Source: Gnetum montanum
Lineage: Eukaryota; Streptophyta; Gnetopsida; Gnetales; Gnetaceae
DNA length: 64,000 nucleotides
Direction: 5' to 3'
NCBI GenBank assembly: GCA_015680685.1
Contig: MNCI01010461.1
Location: 335,623-399,622, forward strand
A program made the position numbers and the translations under genes. Position 1 is the stretch's first letter. Each line of letters begins with the position of its first letter. Positions 31,980-44,060 of the stretch are shown piece by piece. Under the pieces are notes generated by a model, which was given only the letters and a program-made list of their open reading frames with translations, was not told the DNA's origin and made no database searches.

Positions 31980-33900
31980 TCATGGGTTGAGTGCATACAT
32001 CTCAGACTCATGTAGACATGAGATTATAGGGCAACATCCCTTAGGATGGTCATATTGACATATCTCACATCCACTATCATTGTCTATTTCTGAATTCACA
32101 ACCTCTTTAATGATGGCAACTTTGCCCTTACTCTTGTTACGTGCATATTCAGCCTCTTTATTTTTTCTTTTCTCACTACCTTGCTTTCTAAACTCCTCTA
32201 CTATTTTAAGAACAGTTTGAAATCTATTATTTAAGGAATCCCACATTTGGTCTACCTTTGCTGAAACTTCTGATGTCATCTTTCGGATAGGCAAATTTTT
32301 CCTATCCACCATCTCTTCAAGTGGTGACTCTTCTTCATCCTCAAAAAATATTACTCCCCTCTTCCAAAGGGAAGGATCTTGGTTATACTCTTTCATAATT
32401 TCTCTCTTCTGTAGCTCATCTTCTTCCTTAGCAACTTGCTCCAATAGTCTTTGAATTTGATGGGACCTAAGCTTGGATAGTCTCCCTTGGGCATAAGTCC
32501 CAAGGGTTCTTCTCGTTTCATGCCTAAGCCCATCCATGAGATGGCGTAGTTGATCCCTTGGTGAATAACCATGGCTAGGACAACGATGTAATAGTACATA
32601 GTATCGGCCCATGGTAGCATCCAAGGGTTCATGTCCTCCTTGTTTCCAACCTTGGATTTACTTTCGCAAGTTAGACACTCAGGAGTATGTTTAGTACTTG
32701 TCATTAAATAGTTCTAACATAGTACTCCACCTACGAATGGATTTTGGTTCTAAAGACCAATACTAGCTTTTCTCTTCTTTAACTAATGTCTATGGAAAAA
32801 ACTTAAGTTTTTGCCATTCGTTCTCTATGTTTTGTAAGGCACATGCATCATGGAATGCTTGTAAATTATTCTAAGGATCAGTGTTGTATCCCCCTTCAAA
32901 TCGTGGGATGTTTTTCATATCTAATATCTTGATCCTACTATCTTTTTGGTGCCGTGTTGGAATTCTAACAGCCTCAGTTATGTCTAATATACTTTCAATA
33001 GTGAGTATTCATTGTGATCATCTCATCCATGGCGTCTATGATGCCTACTTTGTTCCCTACTCTCCCTTCTTCTATGTCGTGACTCTCTAGAGTGCCCTGG
33101 TCCCCTTTCCTAGCTGTTTCATCTATGACTTCTACTTTTCCTACCTTTATCCCCATGTTCTTTTTCCATATGACTATGTTCAGATACTGAAGCAGAGGAT
33201 GAAGGAGATGATGAAGGTGAAGAAGAAGGAGAATCATCATCATGACAGTGTCTACTACCTTCTCTTCGATGGTCACGGCCTCGATCGTGATTACGATCAG
33301 AATGTCCACCTTTATCATGTGTCTGTGTTCCTTTTTTGGATCCTTTGTGCCTGTGGGTAAGAGAACTTGGGTTATGAATACTGGAATGAAGGTTCTGATA
33401 CACAACCCCTTGGCCAAAGTTAAGGGAAGGAACATCGTTGTGTGGGCGACTACCTGAGGTAGGTTCACCACCCTCATTTTCACTTAAGACATGTGGGACA
33501 TCCTGGGACCACTTACCCTTCAAAGACTTATGATGTCTCTCCTATTGCAAGTCCCTTTGAAGTTGTGCCTTCGTGGAATGGTATTCTCTCAAGTCATGGT
33601 CTTACATAATGTATTCTTCATGTAAGTGTGGCATGCCAATTCGTGTGAGAGCATGAAGAAGCATGCTTAGGACTGAATGATCGGGAGGTAACACTATGTT
33701 ACCCTCTAAGTCTCGCCAATGTAGTTGTTCATATTGATAGAGGATAAAGGTAAAGTCTAGTATATACTCATGGGGATGAATATATACCACTAAAACTTGT
33801 TGAGGGACTGGCAGATCAATGTCATGTGTATTACGCTGCCAATTGTTTCCTATTTTAGACCTAGGCGGTGAGGTGCTTTCATATGAAGAAGGAGACATAC
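31980..33900 (-). pseudogene. Gag of element D
   Basis: Pieces 33602-33898, 32995-33523 (Arg/Ser/His-rich), 32393-32704 and 31980-32624. The last has RCPSHGYSPRDQLRHLMDGL (an Athila-gag-like CPxHG...GL block), a Lys/Glu-rich helix and CEICQYDHPKGCC, a C-x2-C-x3-H-x3-C zinc knuckle. The N-terminal start is uncertain. The stretch 31455-31979 between gag and protease is a decayed linker with no clear frame. Confidence 0.65.
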
Positions 33901-34017
33901 TTGTCTATTCAGTGTGCAATGTATTCTTGTTTATTATTTTCTCAATCAACCCTAAGGGTTCATTCCAATGATGTGAATGATTTCCTAAGTTCTAATTAGC
34001 GCACAAACAACTAAGTC

Positions 34018-34034
34018 CTCGGCAATGGTGCCAA
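34018..34034 (-). other. Primer-binding site of element D
   Basis: The minus strand reads TGGCACCATTGCCGAGGA, three bases inside the LTR edge. It matches TGGCGCCGTTGCCGGGGA, the site used widely by plant Athila and Tat elements and ascribed to tRNA-Asp (known). Three G-to-A changes are consistent with cytosine deamination. Confidence 0.8.
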
Positions 34035-34874
34035 TGATGAGCAGCGAGGTACCCCTATGCTCAACCATATGAATACGAACGTTTCATGCACGATCTGATT
34101 AAATTCCAAGGACTAAGTGCCTATGCACCTTTGTGGAATAAGGATAGGTTTGTTAATCATTGTCTTCCCAAACTTACTTGTATGTCAGGATTGTATGGTT
34201 AAGTAAGTTTGAGGCATATGATTTTTATAGCTTTTATGTTTTTATGTCCTGCTACTACTAAGGGAGGAGAGAGAGATAACTAAGTGACTAATTTAACTTA
34301 ACTACTGATTAACTAGGCTTTAACTAATCCTAACAGCAGTATCCATTCTCACTTGTCATACATATATTGAACCCATGCAACACTACTAGGATTACCAAAC
34401 GTTAATTGTTACTCGATTACCAAGTGTTACACGCATGCTCGAAGTGATTGTACTAAGTGTACTTACTTAGGACAGTTGTAAGGTGAGAGAGAGCATTAAT
34501 TAACTAAGAAAGCATTTAATAATAACAATTAACACTAATTAATCTATTCTAGATGTTGCAAGGTTTATCATAAAGTTCGTCTTTATTATCGTACACAAAG
34601 TGTGGTCAGTTACACAATGCTCGAATAAAGATCCGTTCACTTGATGACTCCTGCTGTGGGCATACAAAAATAATTCTAACTCTGGAGTGGAGAAAGGATA
34701 AGAGTTTGGCTAAGGGACTATCTATCTAACTACAAAACCAAGTGTGCCTACCTCTTATTTATAGGCAAGAACGTAGGTCCCATTATTGAGTATCTAACAT
34801 CACATGGTAGGCTCCAATATTGCGTACCCAACATTGTGGGTGCGATATCGTGGTCCTGATATTGTAGTTCATCA
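34035..34874 (-). repeat. 5' LTR of element D
   Basis: TGATGAGCAG to GTAGTTCATCA, partner of 25809-26647. The minus strand carries a TATAAATA box at 34756-34763, about 110 bp into the LTR. It is followed by target duplication ATATT (34875-34879). Confidence 0.9.
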
Positions 34875-34879
34875 ATATT

Positions 34880-35712
34880 CAATACTATGTAATAGTACAT
34901 TAATTTCTAGCACATATTTTTTTGTCATTTTGAACATTAATAACTTTAGGAAATGATAGTCATGGATTGAGTTTTATTATTATGTATTTTTTCTTGAATA
35001 CAAGCATGTTACTAATCCTTTCTGACATCATCATATCTACTTAAGTTATTAAGAATTCTTGAGGGTAGGTTTATAAGGTTTATTTCTTGGACATGTATTC
35101 CATTTAGGTTTAGGAATATTATAAATATTTTTTAATGGTGCAACTTGATCTTGAGATAGATTATTTTGGATATAACTACCATTAATGCTATAGGTTCTAC
35201 TCTCATGGTATTCTTTTGTTTTATGTTCTTGAGCCAAGGTTTTTTAGATGATATCCAATTTTTCATCTATTTGTAACACCACAAAAGTAACATACTCTAT
35301 GTGATTTTCTTATAGGAGATGGATATTGCAACTCTCTATATATCTTGTATTCATAGTTGATGATTGAAAAACATTCTCCATCATTTGTCTCAACATTTTA
35401 AGCTATTTGTAGACAATTTCCATCTTCATGTGATCTATCTTCGAACTCCATTTTTTTATAGATGGATGATGCTCTCACTTACTTTCATAACTTCTTATAC
35501 TTTGATCATATTAATAATCATTGATAGTACTCTATTTATAGATTTGTTAGAGTACTTGTGAAATGATGTCTTTTTGTAAGTCCCTTGGATTATTATATCA
35601 GTCATCATTTTATTCCTTTCTTTGTCTCCTGTTAATTTCTTGTTAACTAATAAATTCATTTTATGATAACACAATTGCTTCTTTGTCAATCCCAACTTTT
35701 TCTCTGATATCA
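34880..35712 (-). mobile_element. X internal region copy 1, right part, with primer-binding site
   Basis: It resumes X sequence after element D and is collinear with 39255-39659 plus 57786-58207. The last 12 bases (35701-35712) read TGATATCAGAGA on the minus strand, against TGGTATCAGAGC for initiator-Met tRNA. The open stretch 35049-35237 is not recognised. Confidence 0.65.
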
Positions 35713-36608
35713 TTTTATAGTTAGGTATGTTTTTACACTCTTTGAACACTCTAATTATCTGGATCAATGTGTTGATAATATTCTTAATCCTTATATCATG
35801 AATTTAAATAACTTTATCACATTTGTACTTTTTTCAAATCTCATTCATAAGGTTTCTTAATTAATCTTACTTTTTTCAGTCATTATTCACAACCTTTATT
35901 ATTGCAAATAATCTTTTCTACCAACTTATTTTCTTTAGTTACTCTACTTCATTAAGTTTCTCCTAAACTTAATTACACCAACCTTTCTTTTCAATTTGCT
36001 AAGTTACATCAACCTTAGCTTATCTACTTATAAAATACTTCTTAATAAATTTTTTTTCTTTTTTCCATTGTAATCTTCTAGATAGCCTTCTCTTCTTCTT
36101 TAAGAAACTAGACCAAGCTATGTATGGCATAACTAAGATCATTGGTTCTTCTTCAAGAAACTAGATCCTATGCTATAGGAATTACACATGTCTCCAAACA
36201 CACTTGCTTATCAGTTCATTATAATAATAACTTTCTAATGCTCATGTTTTCTCTTGTGGCATAGAACATTTCTTCTTTGTTCTTTTACAAATCACTTTGT
36301 TTTCTTCTTAGTATTCATAATTGATGAAATTATTAAGAGCTAGTCTTGTACAAATGATTTCTTCTTCTTTATTAGATAATGTCTATTTATTATTCCAAGA
36401 TTACATTATTTCTACATATATTTTTTTTCTTCTTATTTACTATATATTCTCATGGTTCTTAACTTTAAATTTATTTCTATAATGAGGCATGATTATTTCT
36501 AGGATTAGTCATGTCTTCACAAAAGAATTTCTTAAAAAATAATTAACTTAATTTGGTATTTCTTAAGAAACTCATTATTAGACTTTAATTATTATTTTAT
36601 TATCCATA
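35713..36608 (-). repeat. X LTR copy 2
   Basis: About 896 bp shared with 58208-59063. It starts TTTTATAG where copy 3 has TGTTAGAG and ends TATCCATA where copies 1 and 3 end TATCAACA, so both termini have mutated. It is used jointly by the two internal regions of the tandem. Confidence 0.7.
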
Positions 36609-39600
36609 CTTTCCTTCAATCATTAGTTTCATAGCTTTACTTTTGTTATTTTCTTATGAAAGTTGATGAGTGCTCATATAGATTATGATCATGTGAAAAT
36701 CTCATGGTGGCCAATTATGAAGTTCCAAAAAATTGTATAGTATATAGGATTTTTTTCCTTCACTGACAAGTTTGTAAGAAAGTCTTAAATAAAAGAAATC
36801 TAAGAAGAAAATATCATCAACTACTTCTCTATTAATTTTACAAACCAGGCAGGGGTGGATATTATAAAACATTATTAAGTTCTACCTCAAATGATTTAAG
36901 TTCAAAAACATATATAAAAGATTTAGAAATGGGGGCTTCATATATGGGAGCCTTATCTTTGGCTAGGGTAGTGTCAACTATAATAGGTTGTTTGTTGTAT
37001 TCAAATGTAGTCATAGCTCCAAAGGACTCTGATATAGGAAGAGCTTTTAGGATCACATCTTGATTTTTTGATTACTTCTTTTCTTCTTTTAACTTATTTA
37101 TCTTCTCTTCAACACTTATCATATTTGTTTCTTTGTTGGAGAGATGCTTACAAAGTTCCTTTGCTATATTCTCCCTGTCACTTGCTTTTCTATTTTTTTT
37201 GTAGTGGTTTTCTATAGCATCCATTCTCTGCTTAGCTTCTTCTAGGTTATCTAAAGTGCTCTTACATTAAATATAAAAACTTCATTAGTTGCATTAAGAT
37301 CTTTCTTATCTTACGTAATTCTATAATTCTTAAATACAAGGTCATCTAACTACATTTTTTATCATGTCTACCTCCTTCATCTTTTCCTCTGATATTGAGA
37401 TTCTTGTCAATGTTTATGCTTTTACTAGTTCACTCTTCCTAAATTAATTAAGTTTCAAAGTTTAGGCCTAATATATTTCTTATACTTGGGCACATCATAT
37501 AGGAATCTTTTGTATGTAGAATTAAGGCTTTTGTACTTTATCTTATACCTCTCATTTTGCTCCCTCCATTTCTTCTTTTCATCCTTGAGGAGTAATTATT
37601 TTTTGAATTGTCTTATGTGTTGCTCTTCTTGATTGTGTACATTGTGCCGACATTGGTTTTACACACACACATACACTTCTACTTTGATTAATTCATGATC
37701 ATTCAATACATTTGACTTATGATTTACAAGCCAATAACCAATTCCTTCCTTAACAGCTACATTTAGATCTTTAAAGCATTCTCCTAAAGTTTACAATTAT
37801 TGTATAATTCATATCCATAGTAGATTTTAATCAAAGATAAATAATTTTGTACCCCTAATTTCTGATGACCTTCAAGTACTAAAAGATCCAAATAGGCTTT
37901 TAATATGTGTTTATTCTTCAACATATGAGGAATATGATGATTGTTCTTAAAATCTTCAAATGTTGGGACTTCTACTCCATTGAATTCATCATCATTGATC
38001 TTCAACTTATAGTTGGGTATAAGTATAAGAATGAAATCGTTACCTTTTGTAGCTTCTTCTTGATGTCGAAGACTAATTTTTTTTTGTAAATTTTCATTTC
38101 TCTCATCTTCTTCTTGTTCTTTCTTCTTTTTTTTAGCCTTTGGCTTCCTAGTTAAAGTTCTTAACTTCTTTGTGAGCATTTCTTTCTATTGTGTTGTTGC
38201 TTCTCTTTTTATTGTAACTCTTCCAAAACTTTGAGCTATTACAAGAATAACAAACGTGATGGTAGAATGGTTATGCTCTTATAGAGTCTCTTTCATATTT
38301 GAGTTAATAACTTTGGTCTTACTTAATAAGATTGGAATCTCCATGGATACTAGAGAACTAATAGGATTTTCCAAAGTTGAATCATTCTAAGAAATGACTA
38401 TCCAAAGGATTTTGAAACCAAAGTGAATAATGCTCTCATCAGACAACTTGTAAAGAACTTGCTAAAAATTGTAAATAAATGAGCCCAAATTACTTTCATT
38501 CTCTAGGCCACAATATAGAGTAGCACCTTTAGAACACTCCATTAGATGAACATATAATGATTACCACAATTAATATATGCATTGTAAATATTAGAAATTA
38601 TGCAAATGGGCTCATCAAGGTAGTCTAAATTTACCCATGGATTGGACTTACTAGTTTTGAAATATTCTTGACCCATGAATGATTAGAGCAAAGAACCCTT
38701 ATCTATAGAGTTCATGTCTATGAATGAGATGTAAACATTTCTATCCTTCATTTTCATATGAATAAGATCTTCTATGAGGTTCACATGAAAAGACTTACCT
38801 CTATAGAAAATCTCATTACTTCATTGTGATAAGTTTGTAAACTTTTCAAACTTTCTTCTTCTATCATCAACTAACAAAATGGTAATTTGACCATGTAGCT
38901 AGACAACTTGATTGCATCAATAAGATCATGAACTTGTAGCTTCATGACTATAGAAAAATAGTTGGAATTAAGGATAATTGATCTCTTCAATTCTAATTTT
39001 TTTCCATTGGATTATTCATGGCATCACAGAATTTTCTTTTCCCTTCAAGATTACCTCAAAATTCATTTTCTTTTCTCAATTCATCTTGTTAGTAGTTGCT
39101 CTTAATGAATTATTCGCTTAGAATTATGATGCATTCAAGAATAAATTTTCTCATTTCATGATTTTAGTGGACCATAATTGCCTCAAATTGTAGAGAAAAT
39201 TCAAATCATAGTATGCCTTTCTTCAAAGATCTTAATTAGGTTAATAATTTGATATCCAACATCACATGATAGTAATTCCTGACATATTTTTTTAGTCATT
39301 TTGAACATTAATGACATGAGGCTATAACAATCATAGATTGAAATTTAGTATTATCCTTTTTCTTGAATATAAGCACATTATTAATCCTTTCTTACATCAT
39401 CATATCCTCTAAAGTTACCAAGAATTAAAAAGGGTAGGTCTATAAGGTTTATTTCATGGACACTTATTTCAATTTGCTTTAGGAATATTACAATTATTTT
39501 TTAATCATGCAACTTGATCTTGGGGTCTATCGCTTTGGATATATCTTCCACTAATGTTACAAGATCTACTTTCCTATGATTCTTTCTTTTCATGTTCTTG

Positions 39601-39654
39601 GATCAAGTGTTTCTAGATGGCATCCACTTTGTCTTCTATTTATAACACCACATA
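36609..39654 (-). mobile_element. X internal region copy 2, left part
   Basis: AT-rich and collinear with copy 1 (23014-25803 then 34880-35270). A purine tract, tgattgaaggaaag on the minus strand, opens it next to LTR copy 2. Apart from the frame at 37784-38179 no coding region is convincing. It is interrupted by element B at 39655. Confidence 0.65.
37784..38179 (-). CDS. Conserved 131-codon frame of X, function unknown
   Basis: A Lys/Glu-rich first third (KPKAKKKKKEQEEDERNENL) is followed by PNYKLKINDDEFNGVEVPTF and a hydrophobic helix ILKAYLDLLVLEGHQKLG. The same wording can be read, broken, in X copy 1 near 24390-24710 (NYKLKIN-x-x-EF, then VPT and KNN-x-HI), so it was coding in the ancestral element. 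It is too short and diverged to assign. A gag-like or accessory protein is possible. Confidence 0.45.
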   Translation of the reverse strand: MLTKKLRTLTRKPKAKKKKKEQEEDERNENLQKKISLRHQEEATKGNDFILILIPNYKLKINDDEFNGVEVPTFEDFKNNHHIPHMLKNKHILKAYLDLLVLEGHQKLGVQNYLSLIKIYYGYELYNNCKL

Positions 39655-39659
39655 AGTAT
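39655..39659. repeat. Target site duplication of element B, left (AGTAT)
   Basis: AGTAT before the left LTR of B, repeated at 57786-57790 after the right LTR. Joined around B, the flanks read as X sequence matching 35220-35310. Confidence 0.9.
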
Positions 39660-40899
39660 TGTACCATCCGAAATCGTCGGTCTCCAGCTGGAATGAAACA
39701 GAAACCTAGAGATCTCTGGACACACACAGAAGACCCTACCTTCGCTTGAGGGCAAGCTAGAATTAATGAAGGTAGAGTACCTTGAGTGGTCCGCACATGG
39801 ATCAAGCAAGGATTTCCCTGAATGTACACTGATATGCTACACGTTGGGTTATATGTAAACGGCATAACTGATGTAAAACAAAGTGTAAACGGCGTAGCTA
39901 ATGTAAACGGAACGCAAACATACAAGAGCGTAAGCAGTAAACATGAAAAAATTAATGAAAAACTATAACAGATTTTAGCAAAGAGATGTAGCAATATTAT
40001 TGCAAGATGAGAGTTACAATGCACCGGTCTAACACAGTTGTGACTCTGACACAAGGCGGACGAATAGCCCCGGTGGATGCAGGGATGACTGTGTGTTGGG
40101 TTCAACTACAGGCATAGCGTAAAAACTATATGCTCAGCGTGCAGGGTAAGGTCCAGCGTACAGGATTTTTGCTCTGTTCTCTCAGTGTCTCTAGTTCTTT
40201 TTGTCTCTGGTTTGCTCAAAATTGCCAACCCCGTTCTAATGAAAAATTGGGGTTTTTATACAGGTTAAGACGTTAGACTCGGGTTGGGTGACATGTGGCG
40301 AGTTGACCGGGTGCGACAGAATAAAATTTTACAAGTGTACAGCATACTACATCTACTGGGCATATACGCTGTATCTACTGAGCGTAGACCCTGGAGTATA
40401 CGCTGGGCGTACAGGATGTAAATGCTCAGCGTATGGACTCTAGAATGCATGATGTCAACACCTGATGATTGCTTTGTTCATGTGAGTTGATGCCTTGTAC
40501 CAAATCTTGCTCTAAAGTGCTATTTCCATGCTATCTTTGGGGGTTGCATGTCGGGCATATACATCAGTCATACATGCCGAGTGTACATGTGAGGCGTGTA
40601 CACTGGGCGTGTACGCTGGGCATATATGCTGGGTGTATACGTTGTGAATGCAAACTAGGGTGTATACGCTAGGGATGCATACTTAGTGAAAACTAAGTAT
40701 CTTGATCTCTGAAGTTGCCACATTTGATACCAGATGTCATCATTGTCGTCTGTGGATCCTAGTGAACTACTTCTTGTTGAGTTCGACTCCGCTTGAAGCT
40801 TTCTGTGAGGTCCTCAAGTCTTAGTCATGCTGAGGAGCATCATGACTTAGCCCGATTCTTGTTGGAAAAGTACTAAGCTCAGAAATTTATGGTGTTTCA
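39660..40899 (-). repeat. 3' LTR of element B
   Basis: TGTACCATCC to GTGTTTCA; pairs with 56545-57785. It contains several GCGTATACGC-like words at 40370-40680 and a minus-strand TATA-like TGTATAAAAACC near 40253-40264. Confidence 0.95.
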
Positions 40900-40912
40900 T
40901 TAGCCCCTCTTT
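40900..40912 (-). other. Polypurine tract of element B
   Basis: The minus strand reads CAAAGAGGGGCTA directly before the LTR start TGAAACACC, in the position needed for plus-strand priming. Confidence 0.75.
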
Positions 40913-42274
40913 GTTGACGCTTGGAGGAATCGACTCGAGGAGCGTCAACAAAGAAGTGCAAAACACCACAAGCAACTTGATAGAGACTTTGTCCTTTGCT
41001 ACCTGGCTAGCCATCATCATACCATGTTCAGCAGTACATAGGATTGGGGTAGTGAAATTTGTATTTGATAGGGAAATGGAAACTATTGGGATTGGGGAGA
41101 AGTCAGGATTGTGCATGGTGAGGGGATGTCCGGGTATGTGTGTGGGTCATGCTTATCTTCTTGGGATCAAAGCATGATGTGTACGTCCTTTGGCAGTACA
41201 AGACTCTTGCTTAGTGTCCAAGAGGACTTGTTGGCAAAACCAAAGCCACGTGATGATGTGTTGCATCCTTTGGGGAAACAAGGCCCTTGTTTAGTGTTTA
41301 GGGGGAACCTGTTGGCGGAGAGCCAAAGCCATGCAACAGGATGTTACTTAATTTTTTTAGACATGAGTGTTTTGCTTTCGAGGCAACTACCGTTCTGTCT
41401 TATGTTCTATGTGGGAAGGGACGACGTTGTTTTTTTTTTTTTTTTGATCTTATGCACATGCTCAGATGCCATGTTATGGGCTGCAACCATTTAAGAGTGG
41501 CGTAGTATGCAACAGTATGTTCGATGTTTTGGGCTGTACTGGGTGTGCCCAGGATGTAACCAAGTATAAGATGTTGAAGGATAGGTGGGAGATGTACTAG
41601 TGAATGACTTGGTTTAGTCTTGCCACATGTGTTGTGAACAACGTCTCACCTTGCTGCTTATGACGAAGTGCATTCTTGTACGAACGCTTCTGAGTGTCAT
41701 CCTGCAAACACAACTCCAGAAGGACAAGAAAACCATGAGTGAGTAAGCAAGCTTAGACTTAAATAGCTACTGATGAAACAAAGGCACCGGATGAGATTTG
41801 AGGCACTGTATATGAATGGCAACAATGTTGTTAGGATCGGCCGATGGTGAGCGATGTAGCAATTCTGATGAAGTTTGAATGCAACCATAGATTGAGGAAC
41901 CAGAGATGAAATTGCCAGTTTATAGTCTTAGTGGACTATCATGGGTTAGTTTTATGTCATGACTTGTTGGACATTTCCCGTTTAACATCGTGGCGGATGG
42001 TACATTGCCAGTTTCTAGTCTTGGCAGACCATGAAGAAGCAAACTAGTTTATAGTCTTAGCAGACTCTGGAGAATGTGACTGTGGCAATTTACTGTCGTA
42101 CCAGACGGGTGCTAGTTTACTATCATTGCAGACACTCTGTGGTATCAGTTTATCGTCATGATGCCAGGATGAGCTATGGTATCAGTTTACCGTCATGATT
42201 CTAGGACATCCTATGGTATCAGTTTACTGTCATGATGCCAGGACGAACATGTACCTGAATCTATGTTCAAACGT
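40913..42274 (-). other. 3' region of element B between integrase and polypurine tract
   Basis: About 1.4 kb without a supported gene. It holds two ~80-bp direct repeats (about 41175-41257 and 41258-41342, sharing cctttgg, ttgtttagtgt-like and gccaaagcca words), a T run at 41430-41446 and the hairpin array at 41918-42245. Plus-strand frames such as 41111-41494 owe their length to the direct repeat and match nothing I know. Confidence 0.6.
41918..42245. repeat. Hairpin-repeat array after integrase (element B)
   Basis: About nine copies of CAGTTTA or CTAGTTTA followed by a small inverted repeat, for example TAGTC-TTAGTG-GACTA (five-base stem), AGTC-TTAGCA-GACT and GTC-GTACCA-GAC. It is the reverse-complement equivalent of the array at 18295-18790 of element C. 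Confidence 0.75.
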
Positions 42275-43495
42275 GGAACAGTTTCAAGAATAAGTGATTG
42301 GTCAGATTTGCAAGTTCTTTCTCTTCCATGTCAGCTAATTTGAATGCTCCATTGTCGTACGCTTTGATGACCAAGTAGGACCCTTCCCAATTGGCTAAGA
42401 ATTTGTTTGGGTGTTCCCGAACGGCCTTAAGTACAAGATCACCTTCCTTGATAGGATGCTTATGAACATCGTGCCGATGGCATTGTTGTTGTCATTTTTG
42501 GTACCATTCGATCTGATCAAGTGCATGTATGCGTTCCTCCTCCATTGAGTCTAGGTCATGATGTGTAGGTCATTATTTTTCCCTTCGTCAAGGAGTCCGA
42601 AAAGTGTGATCCTTAAAGATGGTACCTGAAATTCCAAGGATAAAACAACTTCTGAACCATAAACAAGACTATATGGTGTTTTACCTGTTGAAGTCCGATG
42701 CGTAGTACGATAAGCCCACAGTGCGTAAACCAGCTACTCGTGCCATCTTTTCTTGCTTTGGGTAAGCATATTTTTAAGTATTGTAATGATGGTTTTATTT
42801 GTGGCCTCTACTTGCTCATTGCTCTGAGGGTAGTAAGGGAATGAAAATGAGTTTCTGATCCCCAGACTTTCATAGAAAGTTTTGGTTTCGGCACTGCTGA
42901 ATTGTGGCCCATTATCAGTGATAATGGTCATGGGGATGCCAAAACGGGTCACAATGTTTTCAAGAATGAAGTTGCATACATTTTTAGATGTGGTTTTTTG
43001 AAGGGGAATAGCTTCTACCCACTTTGTGAAATACTCTGTCGCGGTTATGATGAAGCTATGCCCTGCAGAAGATGAGGGTGTTATTGGTCCAATAAGGTCC
43101 AACCCCCATTTTTGGAAGGGCCATGTGATTTGCGTTGTATGCAACTCACTTGGTGGGACATGGATTAGATTACTATATCTTTGATAGGTGCTGCATGTTT
43201 TGGCCTTGGAGAGACAATCATACTCCATGTGTGGCCAATAATAGCCTAAGCGTCTTATTTTCATTGCCATTGCTTTAGGTGCTATGTGTCCTCCGCATAG
43301 TCCATCATGTACTTGCTCGACAATGGTTTGGGCGTTAGCACTACTAACGCATGTTAGCAGTATGCCTTCGTAGGATCGACGACACAATGTGTCTCCTACC
43401 AATGCATATTGCCAAGAACGCTTTCGTACTGCATATTTTTGTGCATTCGTTAAGTGTTGCAGTGTTTCACCGTGTAGAAGGTACTCTTTTATGTC
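42275..43495 (-). pseudogene. Integrase of element B
   Basis: Open from 43789 to 42734 together with the end of aRNH. The zinc region reads HDGLCGGH then CSTYQRY, where the second Cys is Tyr. The core has WGLDLIGPITPS (Asp), IITDNGPQFSSAETK (Asp) and EQVEATNKTII (Glu), so all three catalytic residues are present. A stop precedes the C-terminal part (42275-42733), where GAFKLADMEEKEL and LTNHLFLKLFH are readable. As in other Tat elements, no chromodomain follows. Loss of the zinc Cys and the stop make this copy inactive. Confidence 0.85.
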
Positions 43496-44060
43496 ATCAT
43501 ACCATTCTATCACGTGTGTTGTACTAACAGATGCAATTGGTAATGTATCGAGCATATTGTTTATGGGTTTCGCACAACTGAATATGGAGCTTGGCAACGT
43601 ATGGAACATGTCAGGCGATATGTTTAGCGCTAGTGTGGCTAGTGCGCCTGCGATGGTATTATCGTTTCTGGAGACATGTTGCACGTTTGTGTTTTCAAAT
43701 TGCTTCATTAAGTGTTTGGCTAAGTCACAGTATGGTTGTAAATGTTGCGCTTTGCATGTATAAATATCCGTGACTTGGTTCAGAACCAATTATGAGTCTT
43801 CCCTGACCACAAGTCATGTGATGTCTGAAGCTAGTGTTGCCATGAGACCTCTAAGGAGACCTTCGTACTCTGCTATGTTGTTGGTACAGTGAAAGTTGAA
43901 ACGATAAGCAAAGGGTCGGATCTCCTCGGAGGGATAGGTGATGACGGCGGTAGCACTTCCCCCTTGAGAGGTGGATGCTCCATCAAAGTTCAGAATGGCA
44001 TCGTAGTAATTGGGCACTATGTCTATTGCACTCACATTTTCATCAGGGAACTCTGGCTCA
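43496..44060 (-). pseudogene. Archaeal-type RNase H of element B
   Basis: LNFDGASTSQGGSATAVITY carries the first catalytic Asp. A CTNNIAEYEGLLRGLMATLA block follows, then a stop near 43792, MVLNQVTDIYTCKAQHLQPY and HVSRNDNTIAGALATLALNI, in which the family's ADALA is AGALA (Asp to Gly). A second, archaeal-like RNase H after the normal one is the diagnostic feature of Tat/Ogre/Retand elements (known). The linker then carries WYDDIKEYLLHGETLQHLTN. Confidence 0.85.

Larger units (their letters stand above)
25809..34874 (-). mobile_element. Element D: Athila-lineage Ty3/gypsy retrotransposon
   Basis: A 9.07-kb element with 839/840-bp LTRs, ATATT target duplications, an Asp-tRNA-type primer site at the right end and a polypurine tract at the left end. 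Minus-strand order: gag, protease, RT, integrase, long 3' region, LTR. Athila-like wording includes DLGSNVNL in PR, VFMDDFSTYGENFD in RT and CPSHG...GL in gag. RNase H is missing. The LTRs differ at roughly one base in seven over their first 60 bp, so the insertion is old. Confidence 0.9.

Noticed and set aside
41111-41494. A 127-codon plus-strand frame in the B 3' region, considered as a second antisense gene
   Set aside because: It spans an 80-bp direct repeat and a T run, has no match in A (off window) and no splice or promoter evidence.
43389-43763. Plus-strand frames over the B integrase and RT (also 44478-44882, 1109-1348, 8262-8633)
   Set aside because: These are shadows of the minus-strand pol and protease; the translated words match no family, while the minus frames carry clear motifs.
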